A stretch of DNA of 32,196 bases. Origin: Candidatus Poribacteria bacterium. Its GTDB lineage: Bacteria; Poribacteria; WGA-4E; PCPOR2b. The notes under the pieces are model-generated. The model did not search any database. It was not told the DNA's origin and saw nothing but the letters and a program-made list of their open reading frames with translations. Shown one piece after another: positions 1-7,850 of this stretch (position 1 is its first letter; every line of letters starts with the position of its first letter). Location of the stretch: assembly GCA_022822005.1 (NCBI GenBank), contig JAJECO010000028.1:1-32196 (forward strand). Direction: 5' to 3'. The position numbers and the translations under genes are program-made.

Positions 1-429
1 ATCCGTCACATATACTTGCATGGAGGGACGCAAATCCGAATCAAAGACTTCATAAACAATCCATTTCCCATCTGGCGACCACTCTCCAGACATATTGGCC
101 GGACGCGGCGGGTTAGCAAGGAGTTTCCGCAAGCCGGTGCCATCCAAATTTATCACCATTAATTCACCTTTACGCCAAGGTGGGAGTGTGAAAAGGATTT
201 GCTGCCCATCTGGGGAGAGTCTAAGATCGTCCATCGGAACGGGCGATTCAAGGGCCAACTCCTTGTTGTTCCCATTGATATCCATCCGCCAAAGATTTCG
301 CTCCCAAAGCCCGGTCGGCATGTAGTAGATCTTCAATTTTGCATGTGCTATGTGGCTAACAACAAACATCAATAGACAAAGCGAACTGACACAGAAGGAT
401 TTGCAATACGTCCTGATTTTGGATTTCAT
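1..429 (-). CDS. Secreted TolB-like beta-propeller protein, partial (N-terminal 143 residues, runs off left edge)
   Basis: The reading frame is open from the ATG at 429 to the window edge without a stop, so this is the N-terminal part of a gene whose 3' end lies outside. A strong ribosome site (AAGGAGG, about 432-438 on the minus strand) precedes it. The product begins with a cleavable signal peptide ending in AHA before KLKIYYMPTG, then shows SPDG-type propeller strands (RLSPDGQQILF, WSPDGKWIVY). It is nearly collinear with the complete gene at 1468-2442 and is its tandem paralogue. It is probably periplasmic or exported. The family folds as a beta-propeller used for binding; I cannot name a ligand. 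It is the last visible gene of a minus-strand set starting at 3489. The 63-base spacer to the gene upstream closely resembles the corresponding spacer at 2443-2505. Confidence 0.85.
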   Translation of the reverse strand, partial: MKSKIRTYCKSFCVSSLCLLMFVVSHIAHAKLKIYYMPTGLWERNLWRMDINGNNKELALESPVPMDDLRLSPDGQQILFTLPPWRKGELMVINLDGTGLRKLLANPPRPANMSGEWSPDGKWIVYEVFDSDLRPSMQVYVTD

Positions 430-492
430 ACCTATCCTCCTTGTTAATGACATTTGGTTCTCCTGTAGGAGGGATCCCCGAATCTCGATAGC

Positions 493-1449
493 TCACTGGT
501 CAATCCGTTTGAACCAGCCCCACATTGTAGGTTTCTTGCCTGTAGGAGCAACCGCAGCGGGAGCAATCCCAAGATTAGGATGAAACCACGTAGGAGCGGA
601 GTCCTCCCCGAAACGTAGGTTAGTGAGGTTTTGAAGATTGCCGCCATCGGCGTCTATCGCGTAGATGTCGAAGCTCCTGCCCCTATCAGATACAAAAGCA
701 ATACGTTCTCCATCAGGAGACCATGAGGGTAACCCATCAAGCGTCGGATGGTTTGTGAGTCTTCGCGGATTATTCCCATCGGCGTCCATCACGTAAATTT
801 CACGGGGCCCATCCCTATCGGACGAGAAAGCAATGCGCTCACCGTCAGGGGACCATGAGGGACTCCAATCCTCTGCCGGATTGTTTGTGAGGTTTTGAGG
901 ATTCCCGCCATCGGCGTCCATCGTGTAAATTTCACTGTTTTCGTCTCTATAGGACATGAAAGTGATGCGTTCACCGTCAGGGGACCATGAGGGAGAATAG
1001 TCACTTCCCGCGTCAGTGAGTTTCTGAGAATTCCTACCATTGGTGTCCATCACGTAAATGCCATAGCCTCTATCCCTTTCGGAAGAGTAGACAATCCGTT
1101 CACCATCAGGCGACCATGCAGGATAACTATCACCTCCGGGATTTTTGGTGAGTCTTCGAGGGTTCCCCCCATCGGCGTCTATTACGTAGATATCTGCCGG
1201 CTTGTCCCACGTTTCAGATGAAAAGACAATGCGTTTGCCGTCAGGAGACCAAGAGGGATCCCATTCATCCTCCGGACTATTTGTGAGTCTTCGAGGATTC
1301 CCGCCATCATCGTCCATAACGTAGATTTCCTTGCTGTGTCCATCCCTGTCAGATACAAAGGCGATTTTTGCTTGTGCCCCAACGCCTACTATCAGTGTTG
1401 TTAGACCTAAAGCAAAGACGAGATATGCGAGATTATATTTCCGGTGCAT
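493..1449 (-). CDS. Secreted PD40/WD40-like six-bladed beta-propeller protein (copy 1)
   Basis: A 318-residue protein with a signal peptide of about 27 residues (hydrophobic core [15 protein letters not shown], cleavage after AQA). The mature part is made of repeats of about 43 residues, each with the pattern IYVMDxDGxNPxxLT followed by W-S-P-D-G-[EK]-R-I. Five WSPDG motifs are visible and a sixth, degenerate blade (TWFHPNLG) closes the protein. This is the PD40 family also found in the TolB C-terminal domain; such proteins bind partners in the periplasm or outside and are not enzymes as far as known. The gene ends 63 bases before the partial gene at 429 and starts 18 bases after the end of the gene at 1468, so it sits inside one transcription unit. 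It is a close paralogue of 2506-3489 and about nine residues shorter. The last residues (WGWFKR) resemble the tails of its neighbours. Confidence 0.9.
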   Translation of the reverse strand: MHRKYNLAYLVFALGLTTLIVGVGAQAKIAFVSDRDGHSKEIYVMDDDGGNPRRLTNSPEDEWDPSWSPDGKRIVFSSETWDKPADIYVIDADGGNPRRLTKNPGGDSYPAWSPDGERIVYSSERDRGYGIYVMDTNGRNSQKLTDAGSDYSPSWSPDGERITFMSYRDENSEIYTMDADGGNPQNLTNNPAEDWSPSWSPDGERIAFSSDRDGPREIYVMDADGNNPRRLTNHPTLDGLPSWSPDGERIAFVSDRGRSFDIYAIDADGGNLQNLTNLRFGEDSAPTWFHPNLGIAPAAVAPTGKKPTMWGWFKRIDQ

Positions 1450-1467
1450 CTGCTGCGCCTCCTGCTC

Positions 1468-2442
1468 TCATTTTTTAGCGTCTATGACCTGCCTTTTGAT
1501 TGCCCCCCAAGATGTCGATAGCTTTCCCGCAGTTTTCACCGCAAGCGCGGAGTCGTGCCAGAAGACAAACCTGCTTTGACCATCGTCGGTCAAACGCTCA
1601 ACTTCTTTGGTCTTGACATTCACCACAAGGACATCGGCACGATCATGACCCCCTGTATAGACAATATGCTTGCCGTTCGGTAACCATTGTGCCCTACCCG
1701 GATTTTCCTCATCATTGAAGCGATCTAGCCTTCTGCCTAATGCGTCACCGAGAAAAAGTCCGGTCGTCCCTTCCTCGTCTATCACCGCGATAACGATTGT
1801 CTGTTTCCTATTTGGAGACCAATACATTGAATGGGCAATGAGTCGGTGGTTCATCTCTTTTGCCTTCGCGTTTGGATCGGCATCAACCCAATGAAGTTTT
1901 GCATCAAGTTCACCGACCGTAAAGCCAATCCGCTTACTGTCCGGAAACCAAAAAGGTCCGTACGTGCCTGCTTCTAGATCTGTGGCAATTTGAAAGGAAT
2001 TGAGGCCTTGAGCATCCGCCACATACACTTGAATCGAGGGACGCAAATCCGGATCAAAGGCTTCATAAACAATCCATTTCCCATCTGGCGACCATTCCCC
2101 AGACATGTTCATCGGACGCGGCGGGTTGGCAAGGAGTTTCCGCAAGCCGGTGCCGTCCAAATTTATTACCATCAGTTCAGCCTTAAGGAAGGGTGGCAGT
2201 GTGAACAGAATTTGCTTTCCATCTGGAGAGAGTCTAGGGCTCGACATCGGAACGGGCGATTCGAGGACCAGTTCCTTATTGTTCCCATCGGCATCCATCC
2301 GCCAGAGATTTCGCTCCCAATTTCCGGTCGGCATGTAGTAAATCTTCAATTTTGCATGTGCTGTTTGGCTAACGGCAAAAACCGATAGACAAAGCCAACC
2401 GATGAAGAGAGGGTTGCGATACGTCCCAATTTTGCATTTCAT
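1468..2442 (-). CDS. Secreted TolB-like beta-propeller protein (complete copy)
   Basis: A 324-residue protein with signal peptide (FIGWLCLSVFAVSQTAHA, cleavage before KLKIYYMPTG) and irregular propeller strands: RLSPDGKQILF, WSPDGKWIVY, WFPDSKRIGF, WSPNRKQTIV, WLPNGKHIVY. Its repeats are more divergent than those of the neighbouring PD40 proteins, so it is a separate subfamily. ATG at 2442 is preceded by AAGGAG at suitable distance. The gene lies between its two PD40 partners: 63 bases after the upstream gene and 18 bases before the next. It ends with the segment KLSTSWGAIKRQ, which matches the tails of the PD40 partners although the rest does not. Function unknown; export to the periplasm or cell surface is likely. 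Confidence 0.88.
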   Translation of the reverse strand: MKCKIGTYRNPLFIGWLCLSVFAVSQTAHAKLKIYYMPTGNWERNLWRMDADGNNKELVLESPVPMSSPRLSPDGKQILFTLPPFLKAELMVINLDGTGLRKLLANPPRPMNMSGEWSPDGKWIVYEAFDPDLRPSIQVYVADAQGLNSFQIATDLEAGTYGPFWFPDSKRIGFTVGELDAKLHWVDADPNAKAKEMNHRLIAHSMYWSPNRKQTIVIAVIDEEGTTGLFLGDALGRRLDRFNDEENPGRAQWLPNGKHIVYTGGHDRADVLVVNVKTKEVERLTDDGQSRFVFWHDSALAVKTAGKLSTSWGAIKRQVIDAKK

Positions 2443-2505
2443 ATCTATTCTCCTTGTTGAGGATATTTGGTTCTCCTGTAGGGAGGATCTCCGAATCCCG
2501 ATATC

Positions 2506-3489
2506 TCACTGGTCAACCCGCTTGATCTGCCCCCATATCGTAAGTTTCTTGCCCGTAGGAGCAACCGCAGCAGGAGCAACCCCAAGAGTAGGTCGAAACC
2601 ACGCAGGAGCGGAGTCATTCCCGAACATCATATTGGTGAGGTTTTGAAGATTTCCGCCATCGGCATCTACCACATAGATGTCGAAACTCCTAGCTCTATT
2701 AGACACAAAGACAATCCGTTCACTATCAGGAGACCATGAGGGCAAGAAATCCCTATCCGGATGGTTTGTGAGTCTTTGCGGATTACCCCCATCGTTGTCC
2801 ATCACGTAAATTTCGTGGGGCCCATCCTTGGGCCCATCCCTGTCAGACGAGAAAGCAATGCGTTCACCGTCAGGAGACCACGAGGGGCTCCAGTCCTCTG
2901 CCGGATGGTTTGAGAGGTTTTGAGGATTTCCGCCATCAGCGTCCATCACGTAGATTTCACTATTCTCATCTCTATAGGACATGAAGACAATACGTTCACC
3001 ATCAGGAGACCATGCGGGAGAATAGTCACTTCCCGTGTCAGTGAGCTTCTGAGAATTCCTGCCATTGGCATCCATTACATAAATGTTTTCCACCCACCAG
3101 TTGTTGATCTCATTGGAAGAGTAGGCAATACGTTCACCATCAGGAGACCATGCGGGATAATTGTCGCCACCGGGATTTTTGGTGAGTTTTCGAAGATTTC
3201 CGCCATCGGCATCCATCATATAGATGTCTGATTCCCAATTCTCTTCACCCCACTCAAGCGCAAAGACAATGCGTTTCCCGTCTGGAGACCATGAGGGTCC
3301 CCATTCAGTCTCTGGACTATTTGTGAGTCTTCGCGGATTTTGACCATCGGCGTCCATCACGTAGATTTCCCAACTGTGTCCATCCCTATCAGATACAAAG
3401 GCAATCTGTGCCTGTGTATCAACACCTATCATCAGCATCATCAACCCTAAAGCGCAAACAAGATGTGCGAAACTACATTTCCGTTGCAT
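2506..3489 (-). CDS. Secreted PD40/WD40-like six-bladed beta-propeller protein (copy 2, first gene of the unit)
   Basis: A 327-residue protein with a signal peptide (LVCALGLMMLMIGVDTQA) and about six PD40 blades carrying WSPDG[KE]RI (one as WSPDSERI). It is collinear with the protein at 493-1449; extra residues sit in blade-connecting loops (for example around NEINNWWVEN and GPKDGPHE), as expected when loops vary and the core is conserved. The ATG at 3489 has a good ribosome site (AAGGAGG, seven bases upstream). It is the promoter-proximal gene of the minus-strand set 3489 to 1. The tail KKLTIWGQIKR matches the other copies. A binding or sensing role at the envelope is inferred from the family; no catalytic residues are visible. 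Confidence 0.9.
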   Translation of the reverse strand: MQRKCSFAHLVCALGLMMLMIGVDTQAQIAFVSDRDGHSWEIYVMDADGQNPRRLTNSPETEWGPSWSPDGKRIVFALEWGEENWESDIYMMDADGGNLRKLTKNPGGDNYPAWSPDGERIAYSSNEINNWWVENIYVMDANGRNSQKLTDTGSDYSPAWSPDGERIVFMSYRDENSEIYVMDADGGNPQNLSNHPAEDWSPSWSPDGERIAFSSDRDGPKDGPHEIYVMDNDGGNPQRLTNHPDRDFLPSWSPDSERIVFVSNRARSFDIYVVDADGGNLQNLTNMMFGNDSAPAWFRPTLGVAPAAVAPTGKKLTIWGQIKRVDQ

Positions 3490-3863
3490 CTGCGTGCCTC
3501 CTTTGCTCTCGAAACACTTGATTGAGTATCGCTCGACTGTAAACTGAGTTCTGTCGACACGTTACGGGATCAGCTCAGATCTGACTCTGACATGGATTGT
3601 TGCCAAACGAAATTCACTCACGCATCAACCATATGCAATTTATATGCCACAGTTATCTCTGATCACTTGAAGGGGTAGAAAAAAACGAGTTTCTCAGCAA
3701 ACCCGTTCTCCGGGCAACTTTGCGTCTATTTTCAATATGAGCTATCATTTCAAAGGAAGGATCGTGCTAATAAGATAGTTGTCGAAACTGTGCTACACTG
3801 TCGTTGCAAAAATGCCACACTGATAATGGTAGGGAGCGTATCCTCCGAATCGCGACTCTGATT
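3490..3863. other. Intergenic stretch between propeller set and adenylating enzyme
   Basis: Both flanking genes are on the minus strand. The stretch holds the terminator at 3678-3706 for the upstream enzyme gene and, by position, must hold the promoter of the propeller set between about 3500 and 3670. I see only weak -10-like sequences there (for example TATAAA on the minus strand near 3640) and no convincing -35. No gene is supported. Confidence 0.5.
3678..3706 (-). terminator. Rho-independent terminator after the adenylating-enzyme gene
   Basis: On the minus strand ACGGGTTT (3706-3699) pairs with AAACTCGT (3692-3685), eight pairs with one G-U, loop of six. An uninterrupted run of T follows (complement of A 3679-3684). 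It lies about 160 bases downstream of the stop at 3864. Confidence 0.75.
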
Positions 3864-5156
3864 TTAATTCCGACGATGATCTGTAAAACGCCGCGCCTTC
3901 AACTCAAAGCTGGGCAATGTGCCGTGAGGCACTGGGGTCACCACGGCGCGCAGACCCAGAGATTCGCGCACTGCCTTGGCAACAGCTTGGGCGGTCACGT
4001 CCGGATCTGTGCCGCTGGTCTGGATCCGAATCTCCATCTCATCAAGCGCGCCTCGCCGATAAATGTCTACCGCAAACTCTCCCACTTCAGCAAAACGACG
4101 GATGATGTTCTCAATGGTACTCGGATAGACATTCACGCCGCGGATAATCAGCGCGTCGTCAATTCGTCCGATAACACCACCTTCCAGACGCCGGAATGTC
4201 CGTCCGCATTCGCACGGTTCCGTTTCTAGCTTTACCTGATCACCGGTGCGATAGCGGAGGACGGGCATCCCAACTCTGCCGAGGTTGGTGATGACTAGTT
4301 CGCCTTCTGTGGCTGGTGCGCCGGTTGCAGGATCAATAACTTCACAGATAAACTCCCCTTCGTTCAAGTGCACTCCTGCTTGCGCCTGACACTCAAACCC
4401 CCAAGCCCCCACCTCCGTTGCGCCGGCGTGGTCGTAACAGCGAGCGTTCCAGGCGCTTTCGATGCGATGCTTTGTCCACGGCAGGCTCGCACCCGGCTCA
4501 CCGGCATGAATCGTCACACGGACATTGGCGTTAGCAATATCAATTCCTTCTGCTTCAGCAACTTCAGCGAGATGCAAGGCATACGTGGGGGTGCAGATCA
4601 GTGTTGAAATGTCGTTGGAACAGATAACGCGCACCCGTTGAAGCGAAGTCATTCCGCCGCCCGGAACAGATAATGCACCAATCCGCCGTGCGCCTTCGTA
4701 AGCGCTCCAGAAGCCGATAAAGGGACCGAAAGAGAACGCAAAGAAGATCCGATCGCTTGAGGTCACACCGGCGGCGTTATATACAGCCTCCCAACAGCGC
4801 GCCCACCAATCCCAACTCTCTTCGGTGTCTAAACAGCGCAGCGGTTCGCCGGTCGTGCCAGAGGTTTGATGGATACGGATATACCGTTCGCGGGGAAATG
4901 TAAGATTTGTGCCGTAGGGTGGGTGAGCCTTTCCGTCAGCGGAGAGTTCATCCTTTGTGGTAAAGGGCAGCTGTTGGTAATCTTCGAGTGTTTGTATCTG
5001 CTCCGGCTGCCTCACTCCTGCATCGCTCAATTTTTGCCGATAGAAGGGGTTGGTTTCCAGCACGGGGACAAGCATCGCTTGTAGCTTCTTTAGTTGAATT
5101 TGCGTCAACGCTTCTCGTCCGAGCGTTTCAATGAGAGAATTTAAATCGCTTTTCAT
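3864..5156 (-). CDS. Phenylacetate-CoA ligase-like adenylate-forming enzyme
   Basis: A 430-residue protein of the PaaK-type AMP-binding superfamily, close to the usual length of 430-440. These enzymes activate an aryl or similar carboxylic acid with ATP to an acyl-adenylate and transfer it to coenzyme A in the cytoplasm. The phosphate-binding motif TSGTTGEP is at residues 98-105. A later AMP-binding core is seen in YDHAGATEVG and in YRTGD, followed by RLEGGVIGRIDDALIIRGVNVYPSTIE, which begins the small C-terminal domain. An E-P-C-E-C-G segment before it is common in this family. The substrate cannot be read from the sequence; phenylacetate itself is not implied because no paa catabolic genes are nearby. 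The ATG at 5156 lacks a strong ribosome site. It stands alone on the minus strand and ends before a terminator at 3678-3706. Confidence 0.9.
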   Translation of the reverse strand: MKSDLNSLIETLGREALTQIQLKKLQAMLVPVLETNPFYRQKLSDAGVRQPEQIQTLEDYQQLPFTTKDELSADGKAHPPYGTNLTFPRERYIRIHQTSGTTGEPLRCLDTEESWDWWARCWEAVYNAAGVTSSDRIFFAFSFGPFIGFWSAYEGARRIGALSVPGGGMTSLQRVRVICSNDISTLICTPTYALHLAEVAEAEGIDIANANVRVTIHAGEPGASLPWTKHRIESAWNARCYDHAGATEVGAWGFECQAQAGVHLNEGEFICEVIDPATGAPATEGELVITNLGRVGMPVLRYRTGDQVKLETEPCECGRTFRRLEGGVIGRIDDALIIRGVNVYPSTIENIIRRFAEVGEFAVDIYRRGALDEMEIRIQTSGTDPDVTAQAVAKAVRESLGLRAVVTPVPHGTLPSFELKARRFTDHRRN

Positions 5157-5528
5157 ATCGCGTAAATGTAGCGCGTCCCCAAACCTTATAAAGGTTTGCA
5201 GCCTCCGTAAGGTTATGAGGCGTGGTTAAAAGAGTTGTAAACTACTCGACTGTTCGCTCCAGAGGATTGCTATATGTATGACTGCTCGGCTCCGTTCCGA
5301 GAGTCCGAGACCCCGATAAATCCCCGATGAATCGGGACAGGCGGGATTCAGAGCAACTTGGATATGCCTATCCAAGCCATTTTTGCGTGTGTGCAGTGGA
5401 TTTGTCAATCCACTGCGAGCCGTGTTGACTCGATTTAGCTTTTATTCCCCCGGTTTATAACGTTCCTCATAAGTAGCAACTTGCGTCATTATAGCAGCCG
5501 ATTCATAATCGTGGCAAGCGATACTATG
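5157..5528. other. Gene-free stretch with a run of hairpins
   Basis: No gene is supported. A perfect dyad (AAACCTT-3-AAGGTTT, 5181-5197) lies just upstream of the minus-strand enzyme gene, in the place of its promoter. From 5281 to 5416 four hairpins follow one another: 5281-5304 (CTCGG/CCGAG plus ACT/AGT across a bulge), 5312-5336 (CCCGAT/ATCGGG), 5357-5376 (CTTGGATA/TATCCAAG, loop TGCC) and 5393-5416 (GCAGTGGAT/ATCCACTGC, loop of six). No T-run follows the last one. The open frame at 5226-5408 has no ribosome site and is not credible. Confidence 0.6.
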
Positions 5529-5557
5529 TTGACACACAGATGCTTTGCTGCTACAAT
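5529..5557 (+). promoter_or_regulatory. Sigma-70 promoter of the methyltransferase gene
   Basis: TTGACA (5529-5534), a 17-base spacer and TACAAT (5552-5557): a perfect -35 and a five-of-six -10. Transcription should begin near 5564, about 36 bases before the ATG at 5600. Confidence 0.8.
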
Positions 5558-5599
5558 GAATCGACACACTTACATCAACCCCGATAAGGTGGCATCCAC

Positions 5600-6595
5600 A
5601 TGATATCACCCCCTGAACCGAAGACCATCCAGAAACTGGTGGATGTTTATCCGTCCTTTGCCTTGCTGGCAGGGATGCAACTCGATCTTTTCACGCCACT
5701 CAAAGCTGGTCCCATGCGCCCAGAGCAGATTGCCAATGCCATCGGCGTGGGTGTGGCTAAACTCAAGCCGCTACTCTACGCGCTTGTTGCCGCCGAGTTG
5801 TTGACCGTGGAAGGAGACCGTTTTGCCAACACTGACGAGGCGAACTATTTTCTTGTCCGCGGCGGTCCAGCATACATGGGTGGGGTACATCCGTTATACG
5901 CAGATCTGTGGGATGCAGCACTTCAGACTGCGAAATCCATCCGCACCGGACAGCCACAAGCCAAGCACGATTACACTCAGATGTCCCGCGAAGCATTAGA
6001 AACGTTCTACCAAGGTTTGCATCCGGGTGCCCTCACAACAGGACGCACATTGGTAGAAAACTACGGGCTTTCGTCCTCTCAGAGGTTGTTAGACGTTGGT
6101 GGTGGCTCCGGCGGGGTAGCTATCGCAGCGGTAAAAGCCTGTCCCCATATCCAAGCGACGGTTGTAGATGTATCGAATGTGACACCAATCACGCAACGTT
6201 TCGTGACGGAGGCAGGTGTGTCTGACCGAGTCAAAGTCATTACGGGGAATATCGTGGAAGCCCCACTCGATGGGGCGTTTGATGCCGTCGTGCTGAAGTC
6301 ATTCATTCAAATACTTTCGCCGAGAGACGCACAGCGGGCGCTCAAAAACATCAACGCAACCATGGCACCGGGTGGTGTAATCTGTATCTTGGGAATCGGC
6401 ATCCTTGATAACTCTCGAATTTCCCCGCGGGGGGCTGCTATAACCAATACCATCTTCATCAATATCTACGACGAAGGACAGGCTTATACCGAAGATGAAT
6501 ATCACGATTGGATAATAGGTGCTGGCTTTGTGGGTTTTAAGCGAGACACGTTACCGGACGGTTTGGGTATCATAACGGCGCAGAAACCAATATAA
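5600..6595 (+). CDS. SAM-dependent methyltransferase, O-methyltransferase (dimerisation plus catalytic domain) type
   Basis: A 331-residue protein with the two-part build of the plant-type/hydroxyneurosporene O-methyltransferase family. A winged-helix dimerisation domain fills residues 10-90 (SFALLAGMQLDLFTPL, then the marker IANAIGVGVAKLKPLLYALVA). The Rossmann methyltransferase domain has its SAM-binding glycine loop LLDVGGGSGG at 163-172, an acidic residue at the end of strand two (VVDVSN) and DAVVLKSFIQILS as the post-strand-four region. Such enzymes methylate hydroxyl groups of small molecules, often pigments or secondary metabolites. The substrate is not evident and no biosynthetic partner genes are adjacent. 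The ATG at 5600 has AAGGTGG seven bases upstream and a strong promoter at 5529-5557. The gene appears monocistronic, ending before the hairpin at 6658-6687. Confidence 0.88.
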   Translation: MISPPEPKTIQKLVDVYPSFALLAGMQLDLFTPLKAGPMRPEQIANAIGVGVAKLKPLLYALVAAELLTVEGDRFANTDEANYFLVRGGPAYMGGVHPLYADLWDAALQTAKSIRTGQPQAKHDYTQMSREALETFYQGLHPGALTTGRTLVENYGLSSSQRLLDVGGGSGGVAIAAVKACPHIQATVVDVSNVTPITQRFVTEAGVSDRVKVITGNIVEAPLDGAFDAVVLKSFIQILSPRDAQRALKNINATMAPGGVICILGIGILDNSRISPRGAAITNTIFINIYDEGQAYTEDEYHDWIIGAGFVGFKRDTLPDGLGIITAQKPI

Positions 6596-6657
6596 AAGGT
6601 GAGATGGCGATGTTAATGCCGTGACTCATATTAAAAGAAAGTGCAAAGCACAAAGAT

Positions 6658-6687
6658 AAACCGAGTTTTTTCTTGAAAACTCGGTTT
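6658..6687 (+). terminator. Perfect 12-bp hairpin, probable terminator
   Basis: AAACCGAGTTTT (6658-6669) and AAAACTCGGTTT (6676-6687) pair fully, with a six-base loop. The stem ends in a short T-run but no long T-tract follows, so termination efficiency is uncertain. It lies 62 bases after the methyltransferase stop. Nothing else is seen between 6596 and 6802 except a small dyad CCCGAT-ATT-ATCGGG at 6759-6773. Confidence 0.55.
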
Positions 6688-6802
6688 CTATTGCACAATT
6701 TCTTAACATGAACCACATGAAAACAATTTTGCATTGGTTCATTAATGTCGGTTTCGATCCCGATATTATCGGGGAACTGATGAACTAAAACGGAGAACCA
6801 TT

Positions 6803-7825
6803 ATGGCGTTATTCAAAGCAGGTGTTATCGGTTGTGGTGGACGTGGACGTGGTCATGCGGAAGGGTATCAGGCATCGCCGGATGTAGAGATTGTCGCATG
6901 TGCGGATCCCTTTGAAGAGGCTCGCGGGAATTTCGCGGAGCAGTTCGGAGTTCCGAGAACCTATGAAGATTACCGTGAGATGCTCGACAAGGAATCGCTC
7001 GATTTTGTCAGCGTCTGCACATGGATTGCCCTGCACAAAGAGATGGTGATCGCAGCGGCGAATAGTGGGATCAAAGCCATCCACGCCGAGAAACCGATGG
7101 CACCGACATGGGGCGACGCCAAAGCGCTCTATCAAGCGTGTGTAGACAACGACGTGATGATTAGCTTCTGCCATCAGCGCCGCTTCGGTGCGAGTTTTAT
7201 CAAAGCGAAGGAATTAGCAAACGACGGCACAATCGGTCAGGTCTACCGCTTTGAAGGGGCATGCCCCAATATGATCGACTGGGGAACGCACTGGTTCGAT
7301 ATGTTCTTCTTCTACAACAACGATGAACCGGCGGAATGGGTGATAGGTCAAATTGATGCGGTCGAAGAAACTCTTGTTTTTGGTGTGCCGGTAGAGACGA
7401 GCGGCGTCTCATGGATTCGCTATAAAAATGGGGTGGAAGGTTTGCTCGCCACAGGTGCGGCTGCGTTAGATGGAGTACAGAATCGCATCATTGGCACAGA
7501 TGGTATCATTGAAGTTAGTGGGCGAGACAAACCGCCGGTGCGTGTCCTCCGCCACGGGGCAAGTGATTGGGAAGTGCCAAACCTTGACGGGATTGTGCCG
7601 CCCGGTGGGGATACCGTTCTCGCCGTACTCGACCTTATCGATTGCGTCAAAACAGGGCGCGAGCCAGAACTCAGCGGACGAAAGGCGATTCAGGCAACAG
7701 AACTCATTTTTTCGACCTACGAGTCAAGCCGCCGTCGTGCAAAGATTACCCTGCCGCTTGATGTGGATGACTCTGCGTTGCTGACTATGCTGGATGAGGG
7801 AACAATCAAATACACCAATTCATGA
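6803..7825 (+). CDS. Gfo/Idh/MocA family NAD(P)-dependent oxidoreductase
   Basis: A 340-residue protein of typical family length. The N-terminal Rossmann fold has the dinucleotide loop GVIGCGGRGRG at 7-17, an acidic strand-two end (VACADP) and the hallmark EKP at 96-98, whose lysine is the usual catalytic residue. The C-terminal alpha/beta domain includes H-x-x-x-F-GAS near 124-131 and DWGTHWFD near 159-166, where the family often has its substrate-contacting histidine. Members oxidise or reduce sugars, inositols and related compounds; the substrate here is unknown. The ATG at 6803 follows CGGAG at about nine bases. With the sialidase-like gene at 12790 it fits a genome that processes glycans, but the genes are not in one operon. 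Confidence 0.92.
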   Translation: MALFKAGVIGCGGRGRGHAEGYQASPDVEIVACADPFEEARGNFAEQFGVPRTYEDYREMLDKESLDFVSVCTWIALHKEMVIAAANSGIKAIHAEKPMAPTWGDAKALYQACVDNDVMISFCHQRRFGASFIKAKELANDGTIGQVYRFEGACPNMIDWGTHWFDMFFFYNNDEPAEWVIGQIDAVEETLVFGVPVETSGVSWIRYKNGVEGLLATGAAALDGVQNRIIGTDGIIEVSGRDKPPVRVLRHGASDWEVPNLDGIVPPGGDTVLAVLDLIDCVKTGREPELSGRKAIQATELIFSTYESSRRRAKITLPLDVDDSALLTMLDEGTIKYTNS

Positions 7826-7850
7826 ACCCAATGGTGGTAAATTGGCAACT

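Larger units (their letters stand above)
1..3489 (-). repeat. Tandem duplication of a two-gene propeller cassette (period about 2.0 kb)
   Basis: The order is PD40 protein, TolB-like protein, PD40 protein, TolB-like protein. The starts at 2442 and 429 are 2013 bases apart, and the stops at 2506 and 493 are also 2013 bases apart. The two 63-base spacers (430-492 and 2443-2505) are nearly the same sequence, which shows that the whole cassette, not only single genes, was duplicated. Within the PD40 genes a smaller direct repeat of about 129 bases encodes each blade. Confidence 0.9.

Noticed and set aside
700-1350. Regular direct repeats of about 129 bases that resemble an array
   Set aside because: They are the DNA of PD40 blades in an intact reading frame; spacing and variation follow the protein repeat, not a CRISPR pattern.
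3804-4229. Plus-strand 141-codon frame opposite the adenylating enzyme
   Set aside because: It is antisense to the conserved C-terminal domain of the enzyme, so it is a shadow frame.
5226-5408. Minus-strand 60-codon frame upstream of the adenylating enzyme
   Set aside because: It is made of the hairpin sequences, lacks a ribosome site and shows no protein features.
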